NCBI GenBank assembly: GCA_945889315.1 | Contig: CAMDBP010000022.1 | Span: 1-32,742 of the forward strand | Length of the DNA stretch: 32,742 nt | Reading direction: 5' to 3' | Source of the DNA: Chitinophaga pinensis | Lineage (GTDB): Bacteria; Bacteroidota; Bacteroidia; NS11-12g; UBA9320 | Part shown: in pieces, positions 1-8,152 of the stretch | How the letters are laid out: each line of letters opens with the position of its first letter | Position numbering within the stretch: the first letter of the stretch is position 1 | The notes under the pieces: generated by a model | Told to the model about the DNA's origin: nothing | What the model saw: only the letters and a program-made list of their open reading frames with translations | Database searches by the model: none | Program-made: the position numbers and the translations under genes

Positions 1-57
1 TGCGTGTCGTTTTCCAATATGTCCGCATCCTATGACGCCGAATTTTATTTTATGCAT
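1..57 (-). CDS. Gfo/Idh/MocA-family oxidoreductase, N-terminus only (WbpB-like?)
   Basis: Reading leftwards from an ATG at 57, 19 codons are visible before the window ends. They contain a Rossmann dinucleotide-binding start, GVIGCGHIGKRHA, which is typical of Gfo/Idh/MocA NAD(P)-dependent oxidoreductases. The start overlaps the end of the aminotransferase gene by 13 bp, so the two are translationally coupled. In UDP-diacetamido-uronate pathways the enzyme beside a WbpE-type aminotransferase is WbpB/WlbA, the NAD-dependent 3-dehydrogenase of UDP-GlcNAcA; that assignment is inferred from the neighbour. Only the nucleotide-binding loop is visible, so the substrate is open. Confidence 0.75.
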   Translation of the reverse strand, partial: MHKIKFGVIGCGHIGKRHA

Positions 58-1187
58 GATGCAAAGAATGATTTTAGGGTTGAAATAATATAGTCTTGGG
101 TGTCTGTATCCATCTCTGTGTGCATGGGAAATGAAATAACCTCTTTACAAAGTTGTTCGGTATTCGGGTGTCGCACGCCGTCATGATATCGGGCAAATGC
201 TTCTTGATCGTACAATGGAATCGGATAATAAATCATACTTGGTACGCCATTTTCTTTTAAAAAGGCTTGCAGTTCGTCCCGTTTACCATTGGTGATCCGC
301 ACGGTATATTGATGATACACATGCGTGGAATACGTCATAACTTTAGGAATGCAGATTTCCGGTACACTTAGTAGCGCTGCGTCGTAGGTGGCTGCTACCG
401 CCTGTCTTCTACGTGCAAAATCATCTAACTCTTTTAATTTTACCTTCAGGATAGCGGCTTGAATTGTGTCTAGGCGACTATTTACGCCCAACACCGTATG
501 TATGTATTTGCGTGGTTGACCGTGATTGGCAATCATGCGTATGCGGGAAGCTAGCTCATCGTCGTTGGTAAACATGGCACCGCCATCGCCAAAGCAACCT
601 AAATTTTTACTTGGAAAAAAAGACGTACAGCCGATATCGCCTAAGGTGCCTGTTTTAGCTGTTTCTCCATTGGAAAAGGTAAAATCACTACCGATAGCTT
701 GGGCATTATCCTCGATCACATAGAGCTGATGTTCTTTGGCAATGGCCAAAATCGCCTCCATATCGGCAGCTTGTCCATAGAGATGCACGGGTACGATGGC
801 CTTTGTTTTGGCCGTAACTGCCTTTTTGATATGGTCGATGGAAATCGTAAAACTTTCCAGATCCACATCCACCATTACGGGCGTAAGCCCCAAAAGACCG
901 ATTACCTCAGCAGTAGCAACATAAGTAAATGAAGGAACAATTACTTCGTCGCCGGGTTTCAATCCCAGTGCCATAAAGGCTATTTGTAAGGCATCGGTAC
1001 CATTGGCTACGCCAATGACGTGTTTTACGTTTAAGTATGCAGCTAAATTTGCTTCAAACTCTACCAGGGCTGGGCCTTTGATGTAGGTACAATCGGCAGC
1101 TACGCCTAGCATTGCCGCATCTAATTCCAGCTTTAACCGCTGATATTGCGCTTGCAAATCGACCATTTGAATAGGATTAATACTCAT
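45..1187 (-). CDS. wbpE: DegT/DnrJ/EryC1/StrS-family sugar aminotransferase, WbpE-like
   Basis: A PLP-dependent aminotransferase of 380 residues, the normal length for the family. The cofactor lysine is K194 in FFPSKNLGCFGDGG, and D160 in VIEDNAQ is the residue expected to contact the pyridine nitrogen. The pattern ANGTDALQIA, PSFTYVATAE, then LGVNSRLDTIQAAIL resembles, as I remember it, WbpE of Pseudomonas, which aminates the 3-keto form of UDP-GlcNAcA using glutamate. The following Gfo/Idh gene overlaps it by 13 bp and fits the WbpB partner. An alternative is an FdtB-like enzyme acting on the dTDP-keto sugar from RfbB, two genes upstream. The start is an ATG at 1187; M8 is a second possibility. 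It ends up in the cytoplasmic nucleotide-sugar pool feeding the polysaccharide. Confidence 0.88.
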   Translation of the reverse strand: MSINPIQMVDLQAQYQRLKLELDAAMLGVAADCTYIKGPALVEFEANLAAYLNVKHVIGVANGTDALQIAFMALGLKPGDEVIVPSFTYVATAEVIGLLGLTPVMVDVDLESFTISIDHIKKAVTAKTKAIVPVHLYGQAADMEAILAIAKEHQLYVIEDNAQAIGSDFTFSNGETAKTGTLGDIGCTSFFPSKNLGCFGDGGAMFTNDDELASRIRMIANHGQPRKYIHTVLGVNSRLDTIQAAILKVKLKELDDFARRRQAVAATYDAALLSVPEICIPKVMTYSTHVYHQYTVRITNGKRDELQAFLKENGVPSMIYYPIPLYDQEAFARYHDGVRHPNTEQLCKEVISFPMHTEMDTDTQDYIISTLKSFFASCIK

Positions 1188-1188
1188 C

Positions 1189-1977
1189 TTAGATAGCTAT
1201 AAAATACGGATTACGTAAGTTGATTTTATTGTATTGTAACGGAACGGTGATTTCATTCATTGCATTGACCTGATAAATACCCCGGTTTACCGCTCGAAGA
1301 ATGGCATCGGATGCCGCAGTATCCCACTCCATCGTAGGCGCAAAACGGGGATAGACGTCTGCATCGCCTTGTGCCAATAGCATAAATTTTAACGAACTGC
1401 CCATGGTTACCAGTGACGGCTCGTCAAATGGACGGATAAAATCAGTCGTCTCTTGATTTTGATGAAACCGGGAGGTGATGATGTTAACGTTTTTGATTTG
1501 GTGCAAATGGTTCACGTTACGCGTTTTAATAGTTGTTAACCGTCGGGTTGTTTCACCTTCTTTCACGGCCGAATAAGCCAAAGCCGTTCCACCATACCAT
1601 AGTTTGCCGGAAACGGGCGCGTACACCACGCCTAACACGGGTTCGTTATGCTGCATTAAGGCGATATTCACGGTGAACTCTCCGTTTCGTTGTATAAATT
1701 CTTTGGTTCCGTCTAAGGGATCTACCATCCAAAAGCGTTCCCATTTAGATCGTTGGTCGTATGGAATTTCGTCGGCTTCCTCGCTCAGTATCGGAATACC
1801 CGGTGCTTGTAAACCTGCAATAATGGCTAGCTGCGCGTGTTGATCGGCTAGGGTAAGTGGACTGCTATCCACTTTATAGTCGACCACGATCTCGCCAGCG
1901 CTATACACCTTCAGAATTTCTTCTCCTGCCGCGTAGGCTGCGTTGGTGGCTAATTCGAGCAGTGCTTCGTAATTCAA
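1189..1977 (-). CDS. cysQ: 3'(2'),5'-bisphosphate nucleotidase, CysQ (inositol monophosphatase superfamily)
   Basis: A 262-residue Mg-dependent phosphatase. Metal-binding residues are visible as E66-E67 (LSEEAD), the DPLDGT motif at 86-91, and D219 in EWDTAASDA. CysQ hydrolyses adenosine 3',5'-bisphosphate, the by-product of PAPS-dependent sulfation or sulfate reduction. The DGTKEF form of the motif favours CysQ over a plain inositol monophosphatase. The only start available before an in-frame stop is a TTG at 1977; the conserved core begins within about ten residues of it, so the protein is not visibly truncated. It sits 1 bp from the aminotransferase and 35 bp after rfbB, inside the polysaccharide operon. 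That could mean sulfated polymer, but no sulfotransferase is in view. Confidence 0.85.
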   Translation of the reverse strand: MNYEALLELATNAAYAAGEEILKVYSAGEIVVDYKVDSSPLTLADQHAQLAIIAGLQAPGIPILSEEADEIPYDQRSKWERFWMVDPLDGTKEFIQRNGEFTVNIALMQHNEPVLGVVYAPVSGKLWYGGTALAYSAVKEGETTRRLTTIKTRNVNHLHQIKNVNIITSRFHQNQETTDFIRPFDEPSLVTMGSSLKFMLLAQGDADVYPRFAPTMEWDTAASDAILRAVNRGIYQVNAMNEITVPLQYNKINLRNPYFIAI

Positions 1978-2012
1978 GTCCTTATATTATTGCGTTTCGG
2001 AGCTTGTCAGTA

Positions 2013-3065
2013 TTATTTGGTTTCGTAAGCCGCTTGATAATAGGCGGTATAGGCTCCACTGGTTACGCTCTCTAACCAATCCGTATTGCTCAAGTACCAA
2101 TCGATGGTGTTGCTCAAACCTTCCTCAAATTGTAAACTCGGCTCCCATCCCAATTCATTTTGCAGTTTGGTGGCATCGATAGCATAGCGTAAATCGTGTC
2201 CTGCGCGGTCTTTTACATAGCTGATTAATTTACGAGAATCTCCTTTCGTACGGCCTAATTTTTCATCCATGGTATCGCACAGCACGTGTACCAAGTCTAT
2301 GTTGGTCCACTCGTTATGTCCACCTATGTTGTATGTTTCGCCAACTGTTCCTTTGCTAAAAATCGTTTCGATGGCACGTGCATGATCGAGCACAAACAAC
2401 CAATCGCGTACATTTAATCCTTCACCATAAACGGGTAAAGGTTTGTTGTGGATGATATTGTTGATCATCAGCGGAATTAGTTTTTCCGGAAAGTGATTCG
2501 GTCCGTAATTATTCGAGCAATTCGAAATCACCACCGGTAAATTATAGGTATGGTAATAAGCGCGCACAAAGTGATCACTGCTGGCCTTACTCGCTGAATA
2601 CGGACTGCGGGGATCGTAGGCCGTATCTTCGTAAAAGAAACCGGTATCACCCAACGAACCGTATACCTCATCCGTACTTACATGGTAAAACAACCTATCG
2701 GTAAAGTCATTTTTCCAAGCCTCTTTGGCTACTTGCAGTAGATTTGCCGTACCCAAGACATTTGTTTTAACGAAGGCCAACGGATCGGTAATACTCCGAT
2801 CTACGTGGCTCTCTGCCGCGAGATGAATCACATGGGTTATTTTTTTGTCGCTAAAAATAGCGTGTAGTTTTTCAAGGTCTTGGATATCGGCATGCACAAA
2901 TTCGTAGTTCGCTGCATGCTCGATGTCTTTCAAATTTTCTAGGTTACCCGCATAGGTGAGCGCATCTAGATTATAAATTTTATCCGAGGTAAAGGTCTTT
3001 ACGAATAAGCGTACGACGTGTGATCCAATAAATCCGGCACCGCCGGTGATAAGTATGTTTCGCAT
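2013..3065 (-). CDS. rfbB: dTDP-glucose 4,6-dehydratase
   Basis: An extended short-chain dehydrogenase of 350 residues, the usual length. It converts dTDP-glucose to dTDP-4-keto-6-deoxyglucose, the branch point for rhamnose and amino-deoxy sugars. The NAD loop GGAGFIGS is at residues 8-15. The catalytic T-D-E is at 131-133 in STDEVYG and the Y-x3-K pair is Y156/K160 in SPYSASK. SHVDRSI and NCSNNYGPNHFPEK are further hallmarks that separate it from other epimerases. RfbA, RfbC and RfbD are not in the window, so the later steps lie elsewhere, probably beyond the left edge. The ATG at 3065 is clear. A 676-bp repeat-rich region separates it from the regulator upstream. Confidence 0.95.
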   Translation of the reverse strand: MRNILITGGAGFIGSHVVRLFVKTFTSDKIYNLDALTYAGNLENLKDIEHAANYEFVHADIQDLEKLHAIFSDKKITHVIHLAAESHVDRSITDPLAFVKTNVLGTANLLQVAKEAWKNDFTDRLFYHVSTDEVYGSLGDTGFFYEDTAYDPRSPYSASKASSDHFVRAYYHTYNLPVVISNCSNNYGPNHFPEKLIPLMINNIIHNKPLPVYGEGLNVRDWLFVLDHARAIETIFSKGTVGETYNIGGHNEWTNIDLVHVLCDTMDEKLGRTKGDSRKLISYVKDRAGHDLRYAIDATKLQNELGWEPSLQFEEGLSNTIDWYLSNTDWLESVTSGAYTAYYQAAYETK

Positions 3066-3116
3066 GGGTTTGTTGAGAGTTTAGGGGTTATTGGTTAATG
3101 GATTTACTAGTAATAT

Positions 3117-3450
3117 CTTTAATAACGAAATAATTGATAAGCATGGAATTTGAACAGTTTAAAAGTTTATGAGTTTAGTGAGATTCCAGAAACCTCTTAA
3201 ATAACGATATGATTAATAAACATTCAAGTAGGACAGTTTAGAAGTTTAAGAGTTTAAAAGTTTAGTGAGATTCCAGGAACCTCTTAAATAACGATATGAT
3301 TAATAAACATTCAAGTTGGACAGTTTAGAAGTTTATGAGTTTAAAAGTTTAGTGAGATTCCAGAAACCTCTTAAATAACGATATGACTGATAGACATTCA
3401 AGTTGGACAGTTTAGAAGTTTATGAGTTTAAAAGTTTAGTAGAATACTAG
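3117..3450. repeat. 87-bp tandem repeat with nested 8-bp subrepeats
   Basis: Three consecutive units begin with cagttta at 3155, 3234 and 3321, and a fourth partial one at 3408. A degraded tail of a further unit precedes them from about 3117. Units two and three are both 87 bp and differ at about five positions. The first half of each unit is itself built of octamers of the form nAGTTTAn, four per unit; unit one has three octamers and is exactly 8 bp shorter (79 bp). No reading frame of note crosses the array. It lies between the regulator gene and rfbB. Confidence 0.9.
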
Positions 3451-3455
3451 AATCC

Positions 3456-3598
3456 CCTAAACAGCGAAGCGCTAAACTTTTAAACTTTTAAACTAAACTA
3501 CATGATACGATAAAACGTTATTAGTATTGTCTGATCACGAAACACCTCAATAACAACCAAGTAAACTCCTAAACCGCGAAGCGCTAAACTTTTAAACT
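3456..3598. repeat. Direct repeat CCTAAACnGCGAAGCGC... flanking a short spacer
   Basis: A 31-bp element occurs at 3456-3486 and 3568-3598 with one mismatch. It carries an AGCG-AAG-CGCT type mini-hairpin in the first copy, followed by TAAACTT octamers. These octamers are the reverse complement of those in the tandem array at 3155-3440, so the two blocks together could fold into a large stem on either strand. The rest of 3599-3688 shows nothing I can identify, and 3689-3705 carries the tag shared with the remnant cassette near 15.9 kb. Confidence 0.8.
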
Positions 3599-3741
3599 GA
3601 ATGTAATACTAAAGAGAATTTGAAGTAGACTCCTTCGCACTGCTCAACTTAACTACTACCAGATATAAACTATTACTCTAAAAAAACGGCTTCGCCACTT
3701 CAGTCACAGGACGGAATGGCATTGGGTATGCTAAACTAAGC

Positions 3742-4272
3742 CTATTTACTCCACAACAGGAGATGATGGTCTGTATGTTGTCTTAACACAGCAGGTGTAA
3801 ACTCCGCAGCGGAATAACAGATATAATTTATTTTCTTACCGAGCTTTAGTTCTGCTTTTTGAACTACCTCAAATAAATAGTCTTTATCGATATTGCCCAC
3901 AAATACCAAGTCCACAATATCGCTAGACAGCCCTTTGGCCAGTTTCCCCACCACAAAAACATATTCTAAATCACCCAAACTTTCGATGATACGTTCTAAG
4001 ATTCCATCCAATCCTGTGTATTTAAGCAACAGACTATGGATGTCTCCAAAAAAAGGATGGCTGGTATTAGCTCTGAAAAATTTCTTATTGCCTTCGAGGT
4101 TGGAGGACAATAATCCTGCGCCTTCTAGCTTATTGAGCTCGATGCGAATTGCATTGGTAGACTCTCCAAATTCGGACTCTAAACCACGCAAATACGAACT
4201 GTTTTTACTGTTTAAGAAGAACTTAAGCAGTAATTTAACGCGGGTCTTAGACGAAATAAGCGATTCTATCAT
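3742..4272 (-). CDS. Winged-helix regulator fused to a degenerate nucleotidyltransferase-like domain
   Basis: A 176-residue protein. Residues 1-70 look like an ArsR/MarR-type winged helix: a helical run, then ESTNAIRIELNKLEGAGLL as the recognition region and EGNKKFFRANT as the wing. Residues about 100-176 resemble a MNT-type nucleotidyltransferase fold, with VGKLAKGLSSDIVDLVFVG in place of the usual GSxARG...SDIDL. The serine of the GS motif is a lysine (K110), while D118 and D121 remain, so catalysis is doubtful. Proteins of this build are often found in Bacteroidota polysaccharide loci, as I recall, with presumed regulatory roles. It has its own promoter-like palindrome 10 bp upstream of the ATG at 4272, so it is probably a separate transcription unit and may regulate itself. 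Confidence 0.75.
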   Translation of the reverse strand: MIESLISSKTRVKLLLKFFLNSKNSSYLRGLESEFGESTNAIRIELNKLEGAGLLSSNLEGNKKFFRANTSHPFFGDIHSLLLKYTGLDGILERIIESLGDLEYVFVVGKLAKGLSSDIVDLVFVGNIDKDYLFEVVQKAELKLGKKINYICYSAAEFTPAVLRQHTDHHLLLWSK

Positions 4273-4282
4273 GAGTGATTTC

Positions 4283-4299
4283 GAGTAGCAAAGTTACTC
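4283..4299 (-). promoter_or_regulatory. Promoter -7 box inside a GAGTA-N7-TACTC palindrome (candidate operator)
   Basis: On the minus strand GAGTAACTTTGCTACTC contains TAACTTTG, an exact match to the Bacteroidota -7 consensus TAnnTTTG, ending 16 nt before the regulator ATG. The box is wrapped in a 5-bp-arm inverted repeat. An almost identical element stands at 16208-16226. The promoter call rests on consensus and position; the operator role is inference. Confidence 0.55.
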
Positions 4300-4349
4300 A
4301 ATTATGGGTTTTGAAGTATTTATGGACATCATTTTTTAAACGGTTTTGC

Positions 4350-6104
4350 TTAAAAACGGTACACGGCACTTATTTCTAAATTAACGGACCAGGCATTGAT
4401 TCCCGGAAAGCGAAAGTCGCCGGCAACGCCTTTAGGATCGTAATTCCACTGGAAGTTATAGGTACGTAAAATATGCAGATTATAGCCTACAAACAATTTA
4501 CCGTAGGACGTATGGTGGTTCAACAGAATTCCCCAATCGGTATACATTTTACTGATATCTTTAAAATAGGGATTGGTTCCGCCTAAAAATAGGTAATCGA
4601 TAGCACCGTAGTATAAATCTTTGTTATACGACACCCGTTCAAAATGCAATCCGAAGGTTTTGAAACCATTCAAGTAGGTGGCGCCTAGGGTAAACATGTT
4701 GCTCCCCGGTCCAATACCCGCACCAAGTACTTGTCCGTTATTGGTCCATCCCACGCCATTGCCGTTGGTATAAAAACTATACCCCAATAAAGAACTAGGT
4801 TGTAAATAATTATCCATGGGTGCTTGTATCTTGGTCACTTCTGCCATTACCTGTAGCCATCGGTTTTTTCCGGGCATAGCCTGCAACTTGCGCACCCCGC
4901 CCATCCAAGCTGTAGTCGCCGCAGGGCGTGTTAAGAAATCTTCCATATCCCAGGCCCAATCTTCCCGTCCCACCTCTCCGTATATTTCGGCATGGGCTTT
5001 TGGAAACAAATAGCGGAACGATAACGAAACCAACTGATTTCTATTAATCTTTCCAGGTTCTGGACCCGAAAATGTCTGCTCACCCCCAGGACTTAGATAC
5101 AATACGCTGAAGTAATCCGAGGCCTTAGTAGGTTCTCCTTGCACCTGCACAATACGTGTAGCCCCTAAGAACAAACCTGGTGTCCATTTGGGCTGGTATA
5201 CTGCCGTGACCCCGTTAAAATAACTGTGAAATTGAGGTGCTGAGGTATCGGGCACCACGTCTCCCGCTATAGGAGGCCATTCGCCACCGGTATACCGCAA
5301 CGGATATTGAAAACCTGAATGCTTCAATTTACCCGCCACCATTTGAGCTTCGAAGGTACCTATCCGTGTTTTTACCGGTTTGTTGGTATTGATGGTGTAA
5401 TGCCCAAATCCGGGTGCGTTATTACTCATAATGATGGCATTTTTACTACCCGCTCCCCACCATATATTTTCGGTAGAATACCCCACGGTAAGTGCGCCTT
5501 TGCTTAATTTTACAAAGGACTGCCCCATAAACTTTTCCGAATACGCGTCTTGTCCCATTCGTTCCGGAAAATCAATTTGTGAGGATCTAAACGGAGGGTT
5601 TTGAAAAGGCTTGTTTTGCGCTTTGACCAGCTCAGGACGAAATTGCACCTCTAACGGGCCCGCTTTGGCATATACGCCTGCTGAGATATATTGTTGAAAT
5701 CCACGTGCAGACACCATGGGTCCATCTGCCCAACCATAGGGATGATGACCGTTGTACCGCGTGTGAAAATACACGGGTAATAAGCTGATGCGTATTTTCC
5801 CCTTGGCAAATTGCTGATCTGCCAACGGTTCGTAGTGATTGGTGTCGTTAGGAAACAAAAGCGTATCAACGCCGTTCGGATTTTGGATACCTAAAGCACG
5901 ACCCGGTTGTACCGGACGCACCATAAACGATACATTGGAATCGACCAAGCCCATAAGTTGGGCGCGGTGCAAGGCATCGTCGAAGAACGGCATGCCTACA
6001 GGAATAGTTTGCGCCCTAGCGACCGACGCTGAGATAAACGCCAGCGCAAAAAGACTGAGTATTCGTTGTGAATACCTAGTTGACTGGAAGAATGAAAATA
6101 TCAT
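4350..6104 (-). CDS. wzi: Capsule assembly Wzi-family outer-membrane protein
   Basis: About 584 residues from the ATG at 6104. An upstream in-frame TTG at 6155 would overlap the previous gene and put 17 odd residues before the signal peptide, so the ATG is preferred. The N-terminus is a signal peptide ending ASVARAQ. Wzi signatures follow: GQSFVKLSKGALTVGYSTENIWWG and IIMSNNAPGFGHYTINT. The rest alternates in a beta-strand pattern and ends in VYRF, a typical aromatic barrel terminus. E. coli Wzi is a barrel that binds and organises group 1 capsule at the cell surface; the same role is inferred here. It sits 37 bp after the glycosyltransferase, so it is co-transcribed, and is the last gene before the regulator's promoter. 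Confidence 0.88.
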   Translation of the reverse strand: MIFSFFQSTRYSQRILSLFALAFISASVARAQTIPVGMPFFDDALHRAQLMGLVDSNVSFMVRPVQPGRALGIQNPNGVDTLLFPNDTNHYEPLADQQFAKGKIRISLLPVYFHTRYNGHHPYGWADGPMVSARGFQQYISAGVYAKAGPLEVQFRPELVKAQNKPFQNPPFRSSQIDFPERMGQDAYSEKFMGQSFVKLSKGALTVGYSTENIWWGAGSKNAIIMSNNAPGFGHYTINTNKPVKTRIGTFEAQMVAGKLKHSGFQYPLRYTGGEWPPIAGDVVPDTSAPQFHSYFNGVTAVYQPKWTPGLFLGATRIVQVQGEPTKASDYFSVLYLSPGGEQTFSGPEPGKINRNQLVSLSFRYLFPKAHAEIYGEVGREDWAWDMEDFLTRPAATTAWMGGVRKLQAMPGKNRWLQVMAEVTKIQAPMDNYLQPSSLLGYSFYTNGNGVGWTNNGQVLGAGIGPGSNMFTLGATYLNGFKTFGLHFERVSYNKDLYYGAIDYLFLGGTNPYFKDISKMYTDWGILLNHHTSYGKLFVGYNLHILRTYNFQWNYDPKGVAGDFRFPGINAWSVNLEISAVYRF

Positions 6105-6141
6105 AACTAGATTAAATTTAACTATTGATTGTAGAGTTCTA

Positions 6142-6927
6142 TTACGAGAAGGCAAACAACCTTCCTAAAATTCTTTTTTTACTAGCGTTGTAGGCATAAC
6201 TCACCATTAATCCGGCAAGCTTAAATCTAGAAACACTGCCATACGTAGCCAAAATATACGCATGTGATTTTGCCCCTAGCCACTTGTTGGCCGAACGAGA
6301 TCCTGCTGCTTGTAATAAATGTGCGGTAGCCTCTTCTGTGTAGGCCACTTGTATCTCACGTTTCTGAAACAGAGTGAGCCAAAAGGCATAATCTTCGTGA
6401 ATCAAATGCGCCGGAAGTTGAGGAATATAATGCCGTTGGTTCTTATCTACCTGCACCATCGCAGTACTCATCGGTATGGCATTGGTGTGCAACATCGTGT
6501 TATACGTAATCGTGGAGTGGGTGTGTATGAGGTCCAACTTTTGATTGTGGGGATAATAAAAACAAAATGCAGAGCATACCAGATTTGCTTTTTGCTCCTG
6601 CGCTACACTTAACTGCGTTGTTAACTTGTGTTCTAGCCAGTAATCGTCTGCATCGCAAAACGCCAACCATTCTCCTTTCGCCAATCGAATAGCGATGTTT
6701 CGGCTACGGGTAACTCCTCTATTTTTCTGAGAAACCAATAGACGAATGCGTGGTTCTTGCCTTGCCAATGAACTCACCATGGCTTCCAATTCCTTATGTT
6801 GTCCATCTACGATCAGCAGTAATTCCCAATTGGAATACGTTTGATTTAAGACGCCCTCCACACTGCGCTGGATGGTTTTTTCTGCCTTGTGACAAGGCAT
6901 TACAATACTCACCAGTGGATTATGCAT
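6142..6927 (-). CDS. GT2-family glycosyltransferase
   Basis: A 261-residue GT-A fold enzyme. The N-terminus VSIVMPCHKAEKTIQRSVEGVL and the donor-binding CDADDYW at 91-97 (D-A-D at 92-94) are standard family 2 features. GVTRSRNIAIRLAKGEWLAF is the conserved stretch just before it. It is cytoplasmic or membrane-associated and adds one sugar to the lipid-linked repeat unit; donor and acceptor cannot be told. The ATG at 6927 overlaps the end of the polymerase gene by 8 bp, showing coupled translation. Confidence 0.9.
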   Translation of the reverse strand: MHNPLVSIVMPCHKAEKTIQRSVEGVLNQTYSNWELLLIVDGQHKELEAMVSSLARQEPRIRLLVSQKNRGVTRSRNIAIRLAKGEWLAFCDADDYWLEHKLTTQLSVAQEQKANLVCSAFCFYYPHNQKLDLIHTHSTITYNTMLHTNAIPMSTAMVQVDKNQRHYIPQLPAHLIHEDYAFWLTLFQKREIQVAYTEEATAHLLQAAGSRSANKWLGAKSHAYILATYGSVSRFKLAGLMVSYAYNASKKRILGRLFAFS

Positions 6928-8152
6928 GCACTATTTCTGGAGGTTCTATAATGGACCTATAGGCTAGCGCCAAGAATACGAAGGGCAACGGATCACCTAT
7001 ACTTCCAAGTGCAAAGGTATTAAACAGAAAAAATAGCGTGATCGATCGTGTATGCACATCGCGGTAAATCTCCGGCCGTTTTAAGAACGGATAAAAAGCG
7101 ATGATAAATAGTATTAATCCTACTATCCCTGTTTCCAGCATTAAGCCTGCGGCAAACGACGTAGGACGTACACCTTGGTACTCGGATCCCATAGCAGAAG
7201 CAAAAAAACTCATCGCAGATGCTTTGATGCCGATGTCATCCATGGCTTGAATACTGGCAGGTCCCCATCCGCCCACACCCGATCCAAAGGGATGCGTAAA
7301 TCCGTACTTATAGGAAGCCCATACACTCACAAATCGAAAGCCGGATTGCTCCAAGAGCCACGGCGTAGGGTCTTGATAGCCGCCATATTTAAAAAAATCA
7401 TAAGCCGTCTCTATCGATCGCGGTGCATTGGGAGATTGCCCCACATAATAAATAACGGAAGCCAGCAAGACGATGGCTATTACCCCTGACTTAATAAGAT
7501 CTCTGGCTTTTTGCATGCTCGCTAAATACAGCAAGATCATAACTACGCCTGTAACCGAACGGATTATGAACAAGTCAAAGAAAACAATACCTACAATAGC
7601 ACCAATCCCGAGTAAAGATTTTGGATTTATGTTCTTACTCAGCATGAAAAAAGCAAAGTAATAGTGGATGGCCATACTGGCGTAGGATGGTTCGGCAAAC
7701 AAACCGGCTACCCCTCGACCTCCACCATATATTTCGTGCGTAAACCGATCGATAAACAACCTAAAAACAGGTTCTAAAAACGGCGGAAACAAGCCTAAAA
7801 ACTGAATTATACAAAGGCCTAAATTGGCGATAAATACACCGTGAAAAATGGTGACTATAGTTTTGTATTCTTCCCGCTGAACGTTAATCAGTAAGAAGAA
7901 AATCATGGATGCGTTAATCAACGCAAACAAAGCCCGTGCAGGCACTAAAAAAGAGGGAAATGATCCCAAAAACAACACGGATGAAATAACAATATACCCT
8001 AAAAATAAGGTATAGCCAAGTGTTAATCGTAAATCCTTGCGCAACGCATACAAAAAAGCCCACGGAAATATTTCTGCCGAGAACAACGCCTTGAAGGGCA
8101 TTATATTCGGCAAGAACATAAGCGTAGCTAAGATGCGTCTTAGTGGAGTCAT
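6920..8152 (-). CDS. O-antigen polymerase/ligase-like membrane protein (Wzy candidate)
   Basis: About 410 residues with roughly ten or more hydrophobic segments and a long periplasmic-type loop near residues 230-320 (GGYQDPTPWLLEQSGFRF to EYQGVRPTSF), the layout of Wzy/WaaL proteins. Sequence conservation is low in this group, so the call rests on topology and on lying between Wzz and a glycosyltransferase. The start is taken as the ATG at 8152, which makes an ATGA overlap with the Wzz-like gene. The longer frame to 8254 would run 106 bp into that gene with an unlikely arginine-rich start. It would join repeat units in the periplasm. Confidence 0.8.
   Translation of the reverse strand: MTPLRRILATLMFLPNIMPFKALFSAEIFPWAFLYALRKDLRLTLGYTLFLGYIVISSVLFLGSFPSFLVPARALFALINASMIFFLLINVQREEYKTIVTIFHGVFIANLGLCIIQFLGLFPPFLEPVFRLFIDRFTHEIYGGGRGVAGLFAEPSYASMAIHYYFAFFMLSKNINPKSLLGIGAIVGIVFFDLFIIRSVTGVVMILLYLASMQKARDLIKSGVIAIVLLASVIYYVGQSPNAPRSIETAYDFFKYGGYQDPTPWLLEQSGFRFVSVWASYKYGFTHPFGSGVGGWGPASIQAMDDIGIKASAMSFFASAMGSEYQGVRPTSFAAGLMLETGIVGLILFIIAFYPFLKRPEIYRDVHTRSITLFFLFNTFALGSIGDPLPFVFLALAYRSIIEPPEIVHA

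Noticed and set aside
3117-3602. CRISPR array
   Set aside because: The repeats are 79-87 bp, directly joined without unique spacers, and no cas gene is present.
4350-6155. Wzi start at 6155
   Set aside because: That codon is a TTG overlapping the previous gene; the ATG at 6104 directly precedes the signal peptide.
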